Below are positions 1-10,527 of a stretch of DNA of 64,000 bases, in pieces. The stretch's first letter is position 1, and each line of letters starts with the position of its first letter. The notes under the pieces are model-generated. The model was not told where the DNA came from, did no database searches, and saw only the letters and a program-made list of their open reading frames with translations. The translations under genes and the position numbers were made by a program. The stretch comes from Dipetalonema caudispina (lineage: Eukaryota > Nematoda > Chromadorea > Rhabditida > Onchocercidae), in NCBI GenBank assembly GCA_013365325.1, contig JABVXV010000045.1, positions 1-64,000 of the forward strand, read 5' to 3'.

Positions 1-960
1 ATGATACTGGCATTTCTTCATGCTTGTATATTGTGCATGCCTCAGTCAATGAGCGAATCAGACTTCTCGGATGCCAATTTTCGAGTTATCTCACTGTTCT
101 GAATTTCCTATCCCTCAGTATATCTTTATAAAGCATTCTTTGCTTCACAGATAAGATAAGAGAATTATATGAAAATCGAATGAAGCAGCAGTAATGATTG
201 ATAGTGGGAAGAGAGTACTGCACTTTGAGAATCGACAAAGATTGATAAGATTTGCGGCACATTTTCTTATGCATTGAAAGAGGAGCCTTAAGAATGTGGC
301 AAAGCATGTGCCTTGAGAGGCTTGGCAGCAGGTTCATTAGGGTTCTGCTTGTCTTATGTTGTTTGAGGCTTAGGTAGGGAGGGTTTCCACGCGATACATG
401 AACGTGAAGGCCCATTTGCACTGAAGTTTTATGTATATACTTCGCACTATCTGTCATTTTCCACAATTCGGATTATTGTAAACTGATCGCTTTCTTCTCG
501 CTTTTTTGAATCAGTCATATTGACTGAACTGAAATTGATCGCTTCCCTTTCACCACGCAAAATAATCACTTTTTAAATTATACTATTTTTCAAATAGTTA
601 TATGATTACTATGATAGACTGTAGAAGTGATAATGAATGAACGGGTGAGATTGCCGCAAACGATTTTTTCGAAAAAATCCATGTAAGCCAAAAGAAATTA
701 TTTCTTAGCTTAACGATTTAGAACCAACTCGATTCATTTGTAGCAGTGCTTGAAACTATTGCATGAAACGACGGTATTGCAAACTTCCTTTGAGAATTCA
801 TGCTTCCGAACTTATCATCTTCAGAATATTATGCACCAAACATCCAGGATAGTTATTAAAATAGGATTGGATTCAAAGAAAGTAAATGGAATATGATAAT
901 ATGAAGCTATACAAAGTGCTGATTCATTTCAAAACATACAAAGTACAATCATTTTGAGTA
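1..960. other. Left-edge flank, no recognised gene
   Basis: No exon with recognisable homology was found. Positions 250-470 are less AT-rich than the surroundings and stay open on the minus strand, but the translation has no domain, no convincing splice sites and no family resemblance. The stretch from about 480 to 960 is AT-rich and probably holds the 3' flank of the transthyretin-like gene that ends at 961. Confidence 0.4.
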
Positions 961-1688
961 TTAATAACACTTTGTTTTTCTTTTCACTGTTGCGTCTTTC
1001 AAGTCAACTTTGCCCAAATTGTAGGTCATCCCTTGATAGCTTTTGGGGACGTCGAATCGATCTGTATAAGTACATCTCTGCAAAAGAACAAATGTTAGGT
1101 AGACACGTAAAGTTTTGATTTCAACAGTTTTGAGAAAATCAATTAAAATGTCCAACAACACATGAAATAGAGTATAAAATCAATAAACTGATAGTTGAAT
1201 TTCCTTTATATTTACGAGCATATTAATTTTGAAATACATCTGTTTTGGAGAACACCTACTTACCACATCATGGCGGCCATTGTCGCAATTATGTTTTATG
1301 AGAAGATATGGCTCAATATTACGGACCTCTCGCGTTTCCCCGAATAGTTTGAATTTTCCTGCATTATCGGTATGTGTCGAATCCAACTTATCGTCGAAGT
1401 TAACTAAATGTAATTAATTAGCAAAAAGTTGCCTTTTGTTCATTAATCGAATTAAATAATAACTTTTATTTGCATCGAATAAAATATTTATCGAGTCCTC
1501 ATTTCAAAATTGGAATTGATCAAAACAAGTTAAAGAATCTTACATATGTCATCATCCCATAGCTCTGCCGTAACAGCTTTATATGGTGATCCACCGCATT
1601 CTAAGTGACCCAGTACGGTAATGTTTTTCTTACTACCAAGTAATCCATACGTGTAAGTTGGTAGTAGGAATAGCAATAAGAGTTGCAT
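961..1688 (-). CDS. Transthyretin-like family secreted protein (TTR, nematode-specific expansion)
   Basis: Three exons on the minus strand: 1544-1688, 1264-1403 and 961-1077, joined in phase 1 then phase 0, giving 133 aa and ending at a TAA. The protein starts with a hydrophobic signal peptide (MQLLLLFLLPTYTYG) followed by the family core: a GHLECGGSP strand, AELWDDD, a segment with THTDNAGKFKL, then YLLIKHNC and a C-terminal KCY. The cysteines (ECGG, KHNC, RCTY, KCY) match the spacing of secreted TTR-like proteins, which are usually 130-150 aa. Family knowledge: these are small extracellular beta-sandwich proteins abundant in nematode secretions; one C. elegans member (TTR-52) bridges apoptotic cells to phagocytes, but most have unknown ligands. 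Donors read GTAAG and GTAAGT, acceptors TTTAG and TTTTGCAG. The gene looks intact. The specific paralogue cannot be assigned. Confidence 0.92.
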
Positions 1689-2939
1689 CATTTAGCTTAA
1701 ACTGGAAAGTGGTAGTCGTTGTGTTAAGCAAGCTGACAAAGTCAATTCTACAACATTTACTCGATATTTCCTCATTCGCAGTTGTCATTATCATCAAAAC
1801 CATGCTGATGAGGGTTGGGCAAATTCAGTTATAAGATGGGGAAATACTAAAAAACATAATGCCATAACTGAGTACAGCAAAAATTATTTGATAAGCAATG
1901 ACTAATAATTCGTTTTAACATTTTTCAAACAACTGTTAACATTTTTCATTTCTTTAGTTGATAACATTTTTCATTTTTTCTCAAAATGCTAATACATCAA
2001 AGAATTTTACAATATCTTAATTTTAATTTAAACTTATTGTCATTGTTATCTAAAAGGTGTGTATATTGTTTATTAGAAAGGAAGCAATTAGATTGTAAAC
2101 TTAATTCTTTATTATTTCAAGACAACCAAATGAAACAACTAAATAGAAAACATAGAACGAATAAAATTGAAGTTTGAGCATTACATAAAGGCGTTAGTAT
2201 AAGCAACTGTTCTCGTAAGCAACTCGATGATAATGATGGTGATGAAAAAAATAACGAATTTATGTTATGCATTGTTTTGGTAAAGAAGCATGGCTGATAG
2301 TTGATATGAATCATTTTTCAAATCTTCAATTTATCCGTTGATTTGTTTTAAATTTTTTTCAAATGCTCTTTTTAAAATTTGGTCTTTGTCATCGATCATC
2401 TGATATGGAATTTTTGAATATAACCCAAATAAACTCAAAACTTATTCTGAATTTTTAATCCACATACATACACACACACAGACACACACACACACATACA
2501 CACACACATAACTCCCTCAAATCGTAACTATCGTACTTTGTTCGGATGAGAAAACAACTATTACAATCCGTCATTATTCAAAATGCTAGAATCGATGCCG
2601 TAATCTGTGCAGAAAACTTATAATTGTGTAAGTTTATTATGTCTAACTGTTACAGAGTATTTTATTGCATCAAAGTAATTTTATTTGAAAACAAGAAAAT
2701 ATTCTTTTCAAAAAGGGCATTAATGCGATAGTATGAAAGTATTCTATAAGTATATTTGCTTCAGAAATGTTTGGATAGTAAAAATAATTTCCTTTAGTTA
2801 GTAATAATATGAGTTGGGAATACAAGTTAGAAATCAAAACTTATTTTATTTATATTTGAGTAAATACAACAAGTTAGAATTATTCGTGTAATAATTTTCT
2901 CAAAAATTCATTAATTTACTTTAACTTTTGTTACAATAC
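1689..2939. other. Intergenic AT-rich DNA with CA microsatellite
   Basis: Separates the transthyretin-like gene from the UGT pseudogene; both are on the minus strand. A (CA)n tract interrupted by CATA and CAGA units lies at about 2461-2510. The rest is AT-rich with no coding signal that I recognise. It should contain the promoter or trans-splice region of the transthyretin-like gene just above 1688. Confidence 0.5.
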
Positions 2940-5900
2940 TTATGAACTACCATTGCTCTTACAGCTAACAGCTTTTTGACTTAATTTCTTAAGTAGCCTA
3001 ATAATGACGCAGAAACTTATTGCAATGATGAATAGTTTGAGTATTATAAAGAGAATAATAATATCAAACATATAAAATGATACAAATGACATAAAATGAT
3101 ACAAATATAAAATGTATGAATCGAAATTTGCTATTTGACCAAATTCTGCAGCAAATTCGACATGCATGATGAGCTGTTCCTTGTCTGTATTAGGCTTCTT
3201 TGCCATCATTTTTGATAATCTTTCTGCTTTTTGGCATAACTGAAATATGTAAACGAAACGACAGGATTGATTACCGTATCCTTTCCGCTGGCCGAAAAAT
3301 AGGCGTTAATAATTTAATGATAATAATGATGTAATGTGATATGGAAAGAATAAATAAGGGATATTATGTCTTAAACTCTACTTTAGTTTCTCGAATCACT
3401 GGATACGGATGAATATTATCAATTTTCTTCCTTTCTCCCTTCCTCTACTTTTTTTATTTATTTCTCCTTTTTTTATCTTCTCCTTTCTTCTTATCTGATT
3501 GCTTCTATTTCTTTTATTTGTTCGGTTGAAAAAGTGAAATACCTATTAACTACAAGCTACTGGAGTCTAGGCCATGAAGCTTCAGAAAATGAGTGCAAAA
3601 CATTTGGAAAGTGTTATAAGTGAATTGCCTACTAATACTTCTTCATTACTATAATATTCATCTGATGATTGTTAGATAAATTGCTATAAATTGCCTAATA
3701 ATATTTATTTCTTACTTACATAAAGGAAATATTAGAGGAAACAGTAAAAGTTTTACCTTTTATCATAAATAATATTATAGATAGCATCCTGTATTGTTTT
3801 CCTTTATTGCAAGTTCTGAAAATGATAATCTGACTGCAAAGCCTGATCGTTCAACCCGTACAGCGTTTTGTATCTGATCTCCAAATAGCGGTACGATAAC
3901 AACAGGCTTTCCATGATTTAAAGTTTCCATTATGCTATTCATACCACCATGCGTCAAAAATGCTATCAAATTTGTATGAGCTGGAAAATTCTTTTTATAA
4001 TCTTTTTGGATAGTATCTTTGCATATGCATTAAATTTATATGAGTGACGTTTTTCCTTGTGTAAAATTACCCAACAAGTCAGATTGTAGAAGCCATTTTG
4101 ACGTGATCACGTTTGGATGTCCCTCAACGATTCGATGCTCGTCTTCTTCATATTTCCAGATGAAGGTCACATTGGCAAAGTTATCGAATGTATCTAAGAG
4201 AGCTTTTTTCGTTGGGCATCCAACAGCTTAGTGCAATAGTGCCGAATGATACGAGCAAAACTGTTTTTCGTTGATTCATCACTGTAAACCAATCCTGCAG
4301 AGTCGAAAGATGGATAAATGAAAATATTTAGCTTAGCCAAGACGTAGAATTTATGAATTTCAATAAGAGAAACCGGAAGAATGCGATGTGTATACTTAGT
4401 TAACCTCTCGCCGACTAATTTTTAGCTTTCATATATTGCTAGATGAAGTCATACTTCTGATAATCTGATACCAATTGATAATGCTATCTTTAGGTATTAT
4501 AGGCGTTACTAAAATCATTGCATGATACTCCCACAATAGTTTATTCGTGTTTAAGTTTCTTCCTGCGAAAATAAAATGTAGATTCAACTAACTTCACCCA
4601 ACGGTTGTTCTTTCGGTAAGGCAAGACCACCAAGCTCCATTACTTTATGAGTAGTTGGTCTTGGGATGTTGAAAAGGAATCGGTATTTATGAGTACATAA
4701 GTCACTTGAGCTAACTTTTCCTGAAATAATAATATTCAATTTGAAATTCATGGAAGCTCCGTTAATCGTATCAGAATTGATCGGAATCATACTTCCTGCT
4801 ATTCAAGGAGTGCAATCTTTGATGTCTGATAAATTTGGAATTTTATAATAAAGCTTGTCCAGTTTTTATTATGAAGTGAAGTTTGGTCGAAAAATTTTTG
4901 ATTGACTTTATTCCTTATCTTTCATTTCTTTTTTAATTTCCAATTTATCAAATGTATATTTCTATCATTCCATACGAAAGTCAGCTGAAGATCATAAACT
5001 TCCGAACCTTCATCCCAAAACTTCGTCTACATTGCGTCATTGTTTAGGAGAAAGGTGTATAAATGCAACTGATTCTAAATGAATTAGCATTATGACGAGA
5101 TTTTTTACCCGCTGTAAATATGTCATGCGATCGGTATATTGTGTAAAAAAATCTGCAATGTATCCTTAATTTCAATTCCTTCTCAAAGTTGAAGCAAAAA
5201 TAATAAAATGAAAAATATTTGAAGCATAAAACGTATACGTCGATTAAACTTCAGCGAGCAACGATTTTAAGTATGAAATGAAAATTTGCTTCTAGAATAT
5301 GTTAATTAGTAATGTAATTTTTCAATAAGTTTGGGAGAAACAAGTGGAACTCATTTATGAAATCGATAAAGTAAGACTATATATTTCATCGCTATCACTT
5401 TTCCTTTACATGATACTCATTTATGAAAGTGTGACATCAAGATTTTATAGAAAACTTTAACTTTTTATTTGGTTCCTCCTATTAATTATAGTTATTGCTA
5501 TTATGCTTTAGGTCTTTTCCGATGTCGAAAATTTCAAACGCTTAAAAACTAAAGATCATTTGGAATTTAGCAAAATTCTGTGGCATATTCAAATAGAACA
5601 GTAGGACTAACAGCAACGTGAGCCGGTATATTAAATGATTCAATCATTCCTGTAATTCGATTACAACTTATTTTCCTGATTCAGAAGAATTTGAAATTAA
5701 TAAATTTTGTAGTAGATTTTGTGTTGAAATATACCCATGAAGTGTGATATCTTTTTCGATTTGGGAAGGAATTATTCGGGAGATGGCCAAGTCAAACTTT
5801 TCAGCTTTCAATTCTTCCATTATCTTTTCCTGCTTCAATTGAAATTCACAGTTCTTCATAAAAACATCTAACACTTGTCTAATGGTCTTAATTGAAGTGC

Positions 5901-6507
5901 CGATTAATTTTCTTTTAAGTAAGACCTGACAATTATTTTGATGTTTTCTTGAAGATTGGGCCAACAGATTTTCCAGGTTATTTGGAATTGCTCCACTATC
6001 AATAAAAGGTAATAAAGACATCGCTGATGGCCCGCAATCGTAGCTGTAATCTGTTTCTCTTGGTCTGCCTTGTTTTTATCATTCTAATATTTATCAGTAA
6101 AGTTTTTGGTGAAATAAACAGGTACCGTAATCAAAGAGAGCACGGACTGCTGGTTATGCTTCCAAGCATTTTGAGCGAAACCTTCTATGTTCATTATCTC
6201 TGATATTTCCGGATCAACATCTATCTTTATTGTTTGGCGAGTTTAGAATCAGTAGAATCGGCAAATCCAGAAACTACTGAAGCCAACTCGGTCTATAAAA
6301 CAACGAAGTAAAGTAATAGTGAGTGTCATTCATCATTTGATAACCCTATTTCTATACTTCTATTCAATCACACTTCGAAATTCTAAAAAAAAGCACTTGC
6401 CACATTATGTCCAGCATTAACCAACATATCAGCGATTGAACCCAAAAATTGACGTGACTTTTACTGAAACGTGGATTGTATATCAATATCTTATATGCAT
6501 CAGCCAT
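2940..6507 (-). pseudogene. UDP-glucuronosyltransferase (UGT, GT1 family), multiply frameshifted
   Basis: Exon remnants on the minus strand in normal UGT order: 6401-6507 (MADAYKILIYNPRF, N-terminal domain), 6126-6292, about 5690-6043 (MEELKAEKFDLAIS), about 5570-5649 (FNIPAHVAVS), 4593-4720 (FNIPRPTTHK), 4071-4294 (TVLLVSFGT; KWLLQSDLL), 3757-3980 (FLTHGGMNS, PLFGDQIQNA, the UGT signature) and 2940-3239 (HVEFAAEFG, then a C-terminal membrane segment with a lysine-rich tail). An intact enzyme would be an ER membrane protein conjugating UDP-sugar to small lipophilic molecules. This copy cannot be read through: the frame shifts near 6445, 6240, 4672, 4204-4209, 3795 and 3228, and a TAG lies in the signal-peptide region near 6517. 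Several breaks sit in homopolymers, so assembly error is a possible alternative, but the neighbouring genes are frame-perfect over more than 5 kb of coding sequence. Confidence 0.85.
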
Positions 6508-7383
6508 TGATACCTAGAATACGGCAATGAAAGAAACCAAATGCCATTCAATGTCAAATATTTCGATTATTTTCTACGATAAAAACAGCAATTGTATTTT
6601 ATAAGCGCTGTTTTGGAATATGTTTAGAGTTAATGTACATGATATGTTTTATTGAATTTAAGGATAATTGTTAATGGGCTACTTTGATCATTATAAGATT
6701 ATTGTTCATTTTATCTTCAGAAATTTATTTCCATCCTGCACTTCTTCATGATCTCATTCAATTCAATTCGATTTATATCTGTTTTAAGGATTTTTGCATA
6801 TCGATACGATAATATATACACATTATGTGTAGAACTTAAAATTCAAATTAAAAATGGATTTAAACAAAGCAAAAATAGTAGTAAAAAATTTAAGTAAAGA
6901 AGATATGTTTACTACAACTAAAAAATTTACTAGTTTAAAGGGTTGAATTAAAGAGTGACAAATAAGTTATTTTTGTCAGTTTAGTCTAACCGAAATAATA
7001 TGAATATATTGGTAACAATAAAAGAAAAAAAAAAAAAACAATCGTCGCTGTATTCAACTATTCAACATATCAGCAAAACTGATATAGTGATGTCTTGTGA
7101 AAAAAAAAACGATAAGTAAAAAATATATTTATCAATCAGAATATGTTTGAATGGTAAAACTGCCTTTTTTTCCGGTAAATTTTACAATATTTTTCGCTTC
7201 TTCATTCTCGTTATTAATGATCTCTTTTTGATATTCAATCTAAAATAAACAAAAGTGATTCCTCAGTGAAATTCTATGACAGGAAATTGGATCGCATTTT
7301 ATAGTTTGCAGCTTTTCTTTTTTAGATTTTAAGATAATTAAATTTTTTTGCTTTACTTGACAGACATCTTTTGAAATTCTAAA

Positions 7384-7500
7384 AAAAAGAACGAACACTT
7401 GCCACGTGACGTCCAATCTTGACCAAACTGTTCCATCCAAAAGCAGGTAGATTAGTTGCAATATGAACATCCAAATGACAATGCTAAGGGAATATGATGT
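7384..7500 (-). pseudogene. Degenerate extra copy of the UGT first exon (3' half and donor)
   Basis: The minus strand reads HIATNLPAFGWNSLVKIGRHVAS, which aligns loosely with the end of a UGT first exon. The clearest homology is at the nucleotide level. The exon end GTGGCAAGTG and the following run of T and AGAATTTC are shared with the first exon of the UGT remnant at 6376-6405. Both therefore carry a GC-type donor (GCAAGT). No start codon or signal peptide can be recognised. It is read here as a decayed tandem copy. Confidence 0.5.
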
Positions 7501-8639
7501 AATGAAAAGATTCTGATACTTGGAAATTTAAATTAAAGCTAGTCGATGAGATATTCACATTTTCCTATAATATTTGTTATAACCGCAAATTTCTGCAGTT
7601 AATATAATTATCTTTGGGAAGTCTGAGGAAGCGAAAAAGGAGAAATTTTATTTGAAATGGAAATATGTCAAATAATTAAATGAAATTTTAAACATTTCGA
7701 AATTTTTTTATAAAACGAGCAGATTATTCTTTAAAACTAATAGACGATAGTGGCTGTCGACATTGATGGCATATTTAGAAGATAATTCGATGATCATACA
7801 TCCCTTCACTTCCATATTTGTAGAATCTGAAAGTAGGAAGTCCACAGCACAGTGGTAATTGTATTTGCAACTGCTTATCAATCAAGAAAAAAGATTAGAA
7901 CAGAAATAAACAACACAAGTGAACATTATTCTCATCTAATGATGTCTATTCTGGCCAATAATCAAAATTAAAACCAAAATTCTTCTGTGACCGTATATTT
8001 TAATCATCTGAGAGGTTTTGCAGTGCAGTAATTGCTTAATTGGTGGAGTTTATTTGACCTCAACCGTAATGTTAAGAGCGATAAATCCCTTATATTCATT
8101 ACTTCTTTATTTTTGATTTTCTCTGCTTGACCCGGTCATAGTTACGGGGATGAAGATTGGGTGGTCCACTTCTATGCTGAACATCTGTTGCAAGGGAACC
8201 GATCAGTTTAATGTTCAAATTGATTCCTCTAGTGTTTCAGGAATCAGCACAGAACACACTCTACAAAATGATCTGACCAATGAATATTCGACTTCAGGAA
8301 ATCTAAAATTATATTGATTTCGCGTTGATTGCAATGTAACTATTCAATGTTTATATAAGGAATTTTCTGGCAACAAATTTTAATGATTTTATATATGGCG
8401 ACAATACTATCGTAGAACCAATTAATTCTTTTTCTTACGTGCTTTCAAGCATTATCGCTGCTTTTTCCAGCAATAGCTTTCGGGATCAATTATGTGACAA
8501 CCTAATAGTAGTGTGCAATGATAAATACTGTGAATGTAATATGAAGGAATCATAATGAGAAAAAATTTAAATTAAATTTCAATAAAAAGAATATAGGAAC
8601 GATAATTCCGAGCCGACTATATCAAGTAGAAAATATCAC

Positions 8640-8785
8640 TTCATGGCTAGCATTAATCAGCGATTGAACGTATGAATTCGAAATGGTATTACCGAGAAAT
8701 GGATCGTATACCAATATTTTATATGCACTATCCATTAATACATGGAATATAGCAGCGAGAGAAACGAAATACCACCAGGATCGCT
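8640..8785 (-). pseudogene. Degenerate UGT first-exon copy (signal peptide plus N-terminal strand)
   Basis: The minus strand reads WWYFVSLAAIFHVLMDSAYK, then ILVYDPFLGN and SLINASHEVIF, then a stop. It aligns residue for residue with the N-terminal exon of the UGT remnant at 6401-6540 (MADAYKILIYNP) and with the family pattern 'YKIL+Y+P...SHV.F.G.IADML..AGHNV'. The signal peptide is preserved here, whereas the 6.5-kb copy has a stop in the equivalent place. The IADML and AGHNV positions are degraded and there is no proper donor. No other UGT exons lie between this copy and the 7.4-kb copy. Confidence 0.65.
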
Positions 8786-10177
8786 GAATTGTACTTCTTT
8801 GGCTTTAGCATTCCTTCATGCTTTTCTCCCTTATTCTATTGATTTACCACGTCTTTCTCACGTCACCACATTTTTCTCCTACTATTAAATTTTAAACTCT
8901 AGAAATTTAAAAAATAAAAAATGCTAGGACTCCCTTTTCTTTTCCTTGCGCTTTCATACAAATACGAGGAAAAGCAGATTGAAAATTGATTGCTTCGAAA
9001 CGATATAACTTAAGAACAATAATAAGAACTTCACTTCATCGTTGAAGCTTTATATCCTCTCCGAACGTTGCGATGAAAAAAAAAAAAAAGAAAAAAAACG
9101 ATGTGAACGCTTGCTAAAAAGAACATTTTATTAAGGGAAAAAATAGATCATACAGCAGTAACAATAGAAGCAATGCTGGACCTACTTGAATCGTGAAAAT
9201 TTCAAACGACTAGAAAGTGTCCTACCCTCTTAATATCTGTAATTGTCACCGATTTGTCATTTATTGACGAAAAATTGATCAGTCAATGACGTTTAACACG
9301 ATTTACGTATGGTCAGCGTTACAAACATAAAAGTAATAAGAAAAATAATATTCGAATTCATATAAATTCGAAAAGAAATTGAAAAACCAGCACAAAAAAG
9401 ACCCGGATACAACGAAAGTAGTAATTAACAGTGAGTTCTTTCTTTTCTTTTTTCCTTTTTTAAGCAATCGCACAGTAAAAGCATCCACAACAATGAATGA
9501 AATGAAATCAACTTGAGAAAAATGACAACCAATTCCCTCTTAAAATATTTTCCGTTCGAGATCGAGTAACATTTCAATGTACAAATTGCCAGTATTTTAA
9601 AGCAAACTATTAATTAACTGGCTGCAAAGATCAAAATATACCATTAATGAGAAATTAAGAAAAATGCTAAGCCCCCTCAGCAGTAAGTAAGACGCTGACG
9701 TATGTTTATTACAACTGTAACAGTTCTATTTTTGTATTTCTAGCGCTTTATCCTATTAATTCCGCTAACGCTTTTCATCCAAACTAAAGTTGTTGGAAAA
9801 AGTTTCGGAATTTTCATAAATTATACATGACTTCTCCAAGACTATCGCAAAATCTTAAAAATTATATGGAGATGCCTTCCAAGATATACCATTACACTAT
9901 GCTACTGCAAAATTTTGAAAATTAAAACCTCGCTTTCTTATCCTTTTGTATATGGATCAGTGATAAGAAACTATAACATCATTCAGAAACTGAAAAAGCG
10001 CGTATGTAGAAGGAGAAGTTTCTTTTACATTGAACAAAAAAATTGTCCAACTAGGTCGATCTGTTTCTCGATCCTTGTCATGAGGAATATAATTCACATT
10101 TTTTCCCATGAACGCATATTTCTTGTTTTTACTGTCTATACCCATCTTCTTCGCAAAAACAAAAAATATGCTACGTA

Positions 10178-10197
10178 GCCCCCCACCCCCCCGCCCC
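10178..10197 (-). other. G-quadruplex-prone tract downstream of cyclin T
   Basis: On the minus strand this is G4-C-G7-T-G6, enough runs for an intramolecular G-quadruplex. It lies about 330 bases downstream of the cyclin T stop codon on the same transcribed strand. In otherwise AT-rich DNA it stands out. Whether it lies in the 3' UTR or beyond the poly(A) site cannot be decided here. Confidence 0.5.
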
Positions 10198-10527
10198 TTT
10201 AATTTTCTTCTAAATTAAATTCCAAACCAAACTTCTACAAAACTATATTATCTAATGCACTATGATCTAATATTAGAGTCTAACTATAAAAAACAATAAA
10301 TTATTTAAGATCTTTGATTACACAACATACACCAAAATACTGGATAAAATAAAGGTTGATCACGGACAGGTTATCATAGAAACCATGTGAATATCTGCAA
10401 AATCTATATAAATTGAATAATAAAATTTGGTAACGTTTAACAGCTGAAAAAAAAACTTTTCTGCATGAAAAAAAACTGAACCTATCCGCAATCTCTAAAA
10501 TTAACAAACCAGCGGAAGAACGAACCG

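Larger units (their letters stand above)
6508..10527. other. Mostly non-coding DNA upstream of the UGT remnant, with decayed UGT first exons
   Basis: Contains the two UGT first-exon remnants listed separately (about 7384-7500 and 8640-8785), several A-rich runs (7028-7040, 9075-9100) and a C-rich tract at 10178-10197. Stretches near 7740-7870 and 8030-8240 are slightly less AT-rich and might be older gene fragments, but I recognise no family in them. The 3' flank of the cyclin T gene occupies the last few hundred bases. Confidence 0.5.

Noticed and set aside
8030..8240. Possible older gene fragment on the minus strand (VDHPIFIPVTMTG)
   Set aside because: Short, interrupted and without recognised family; too weak to call.
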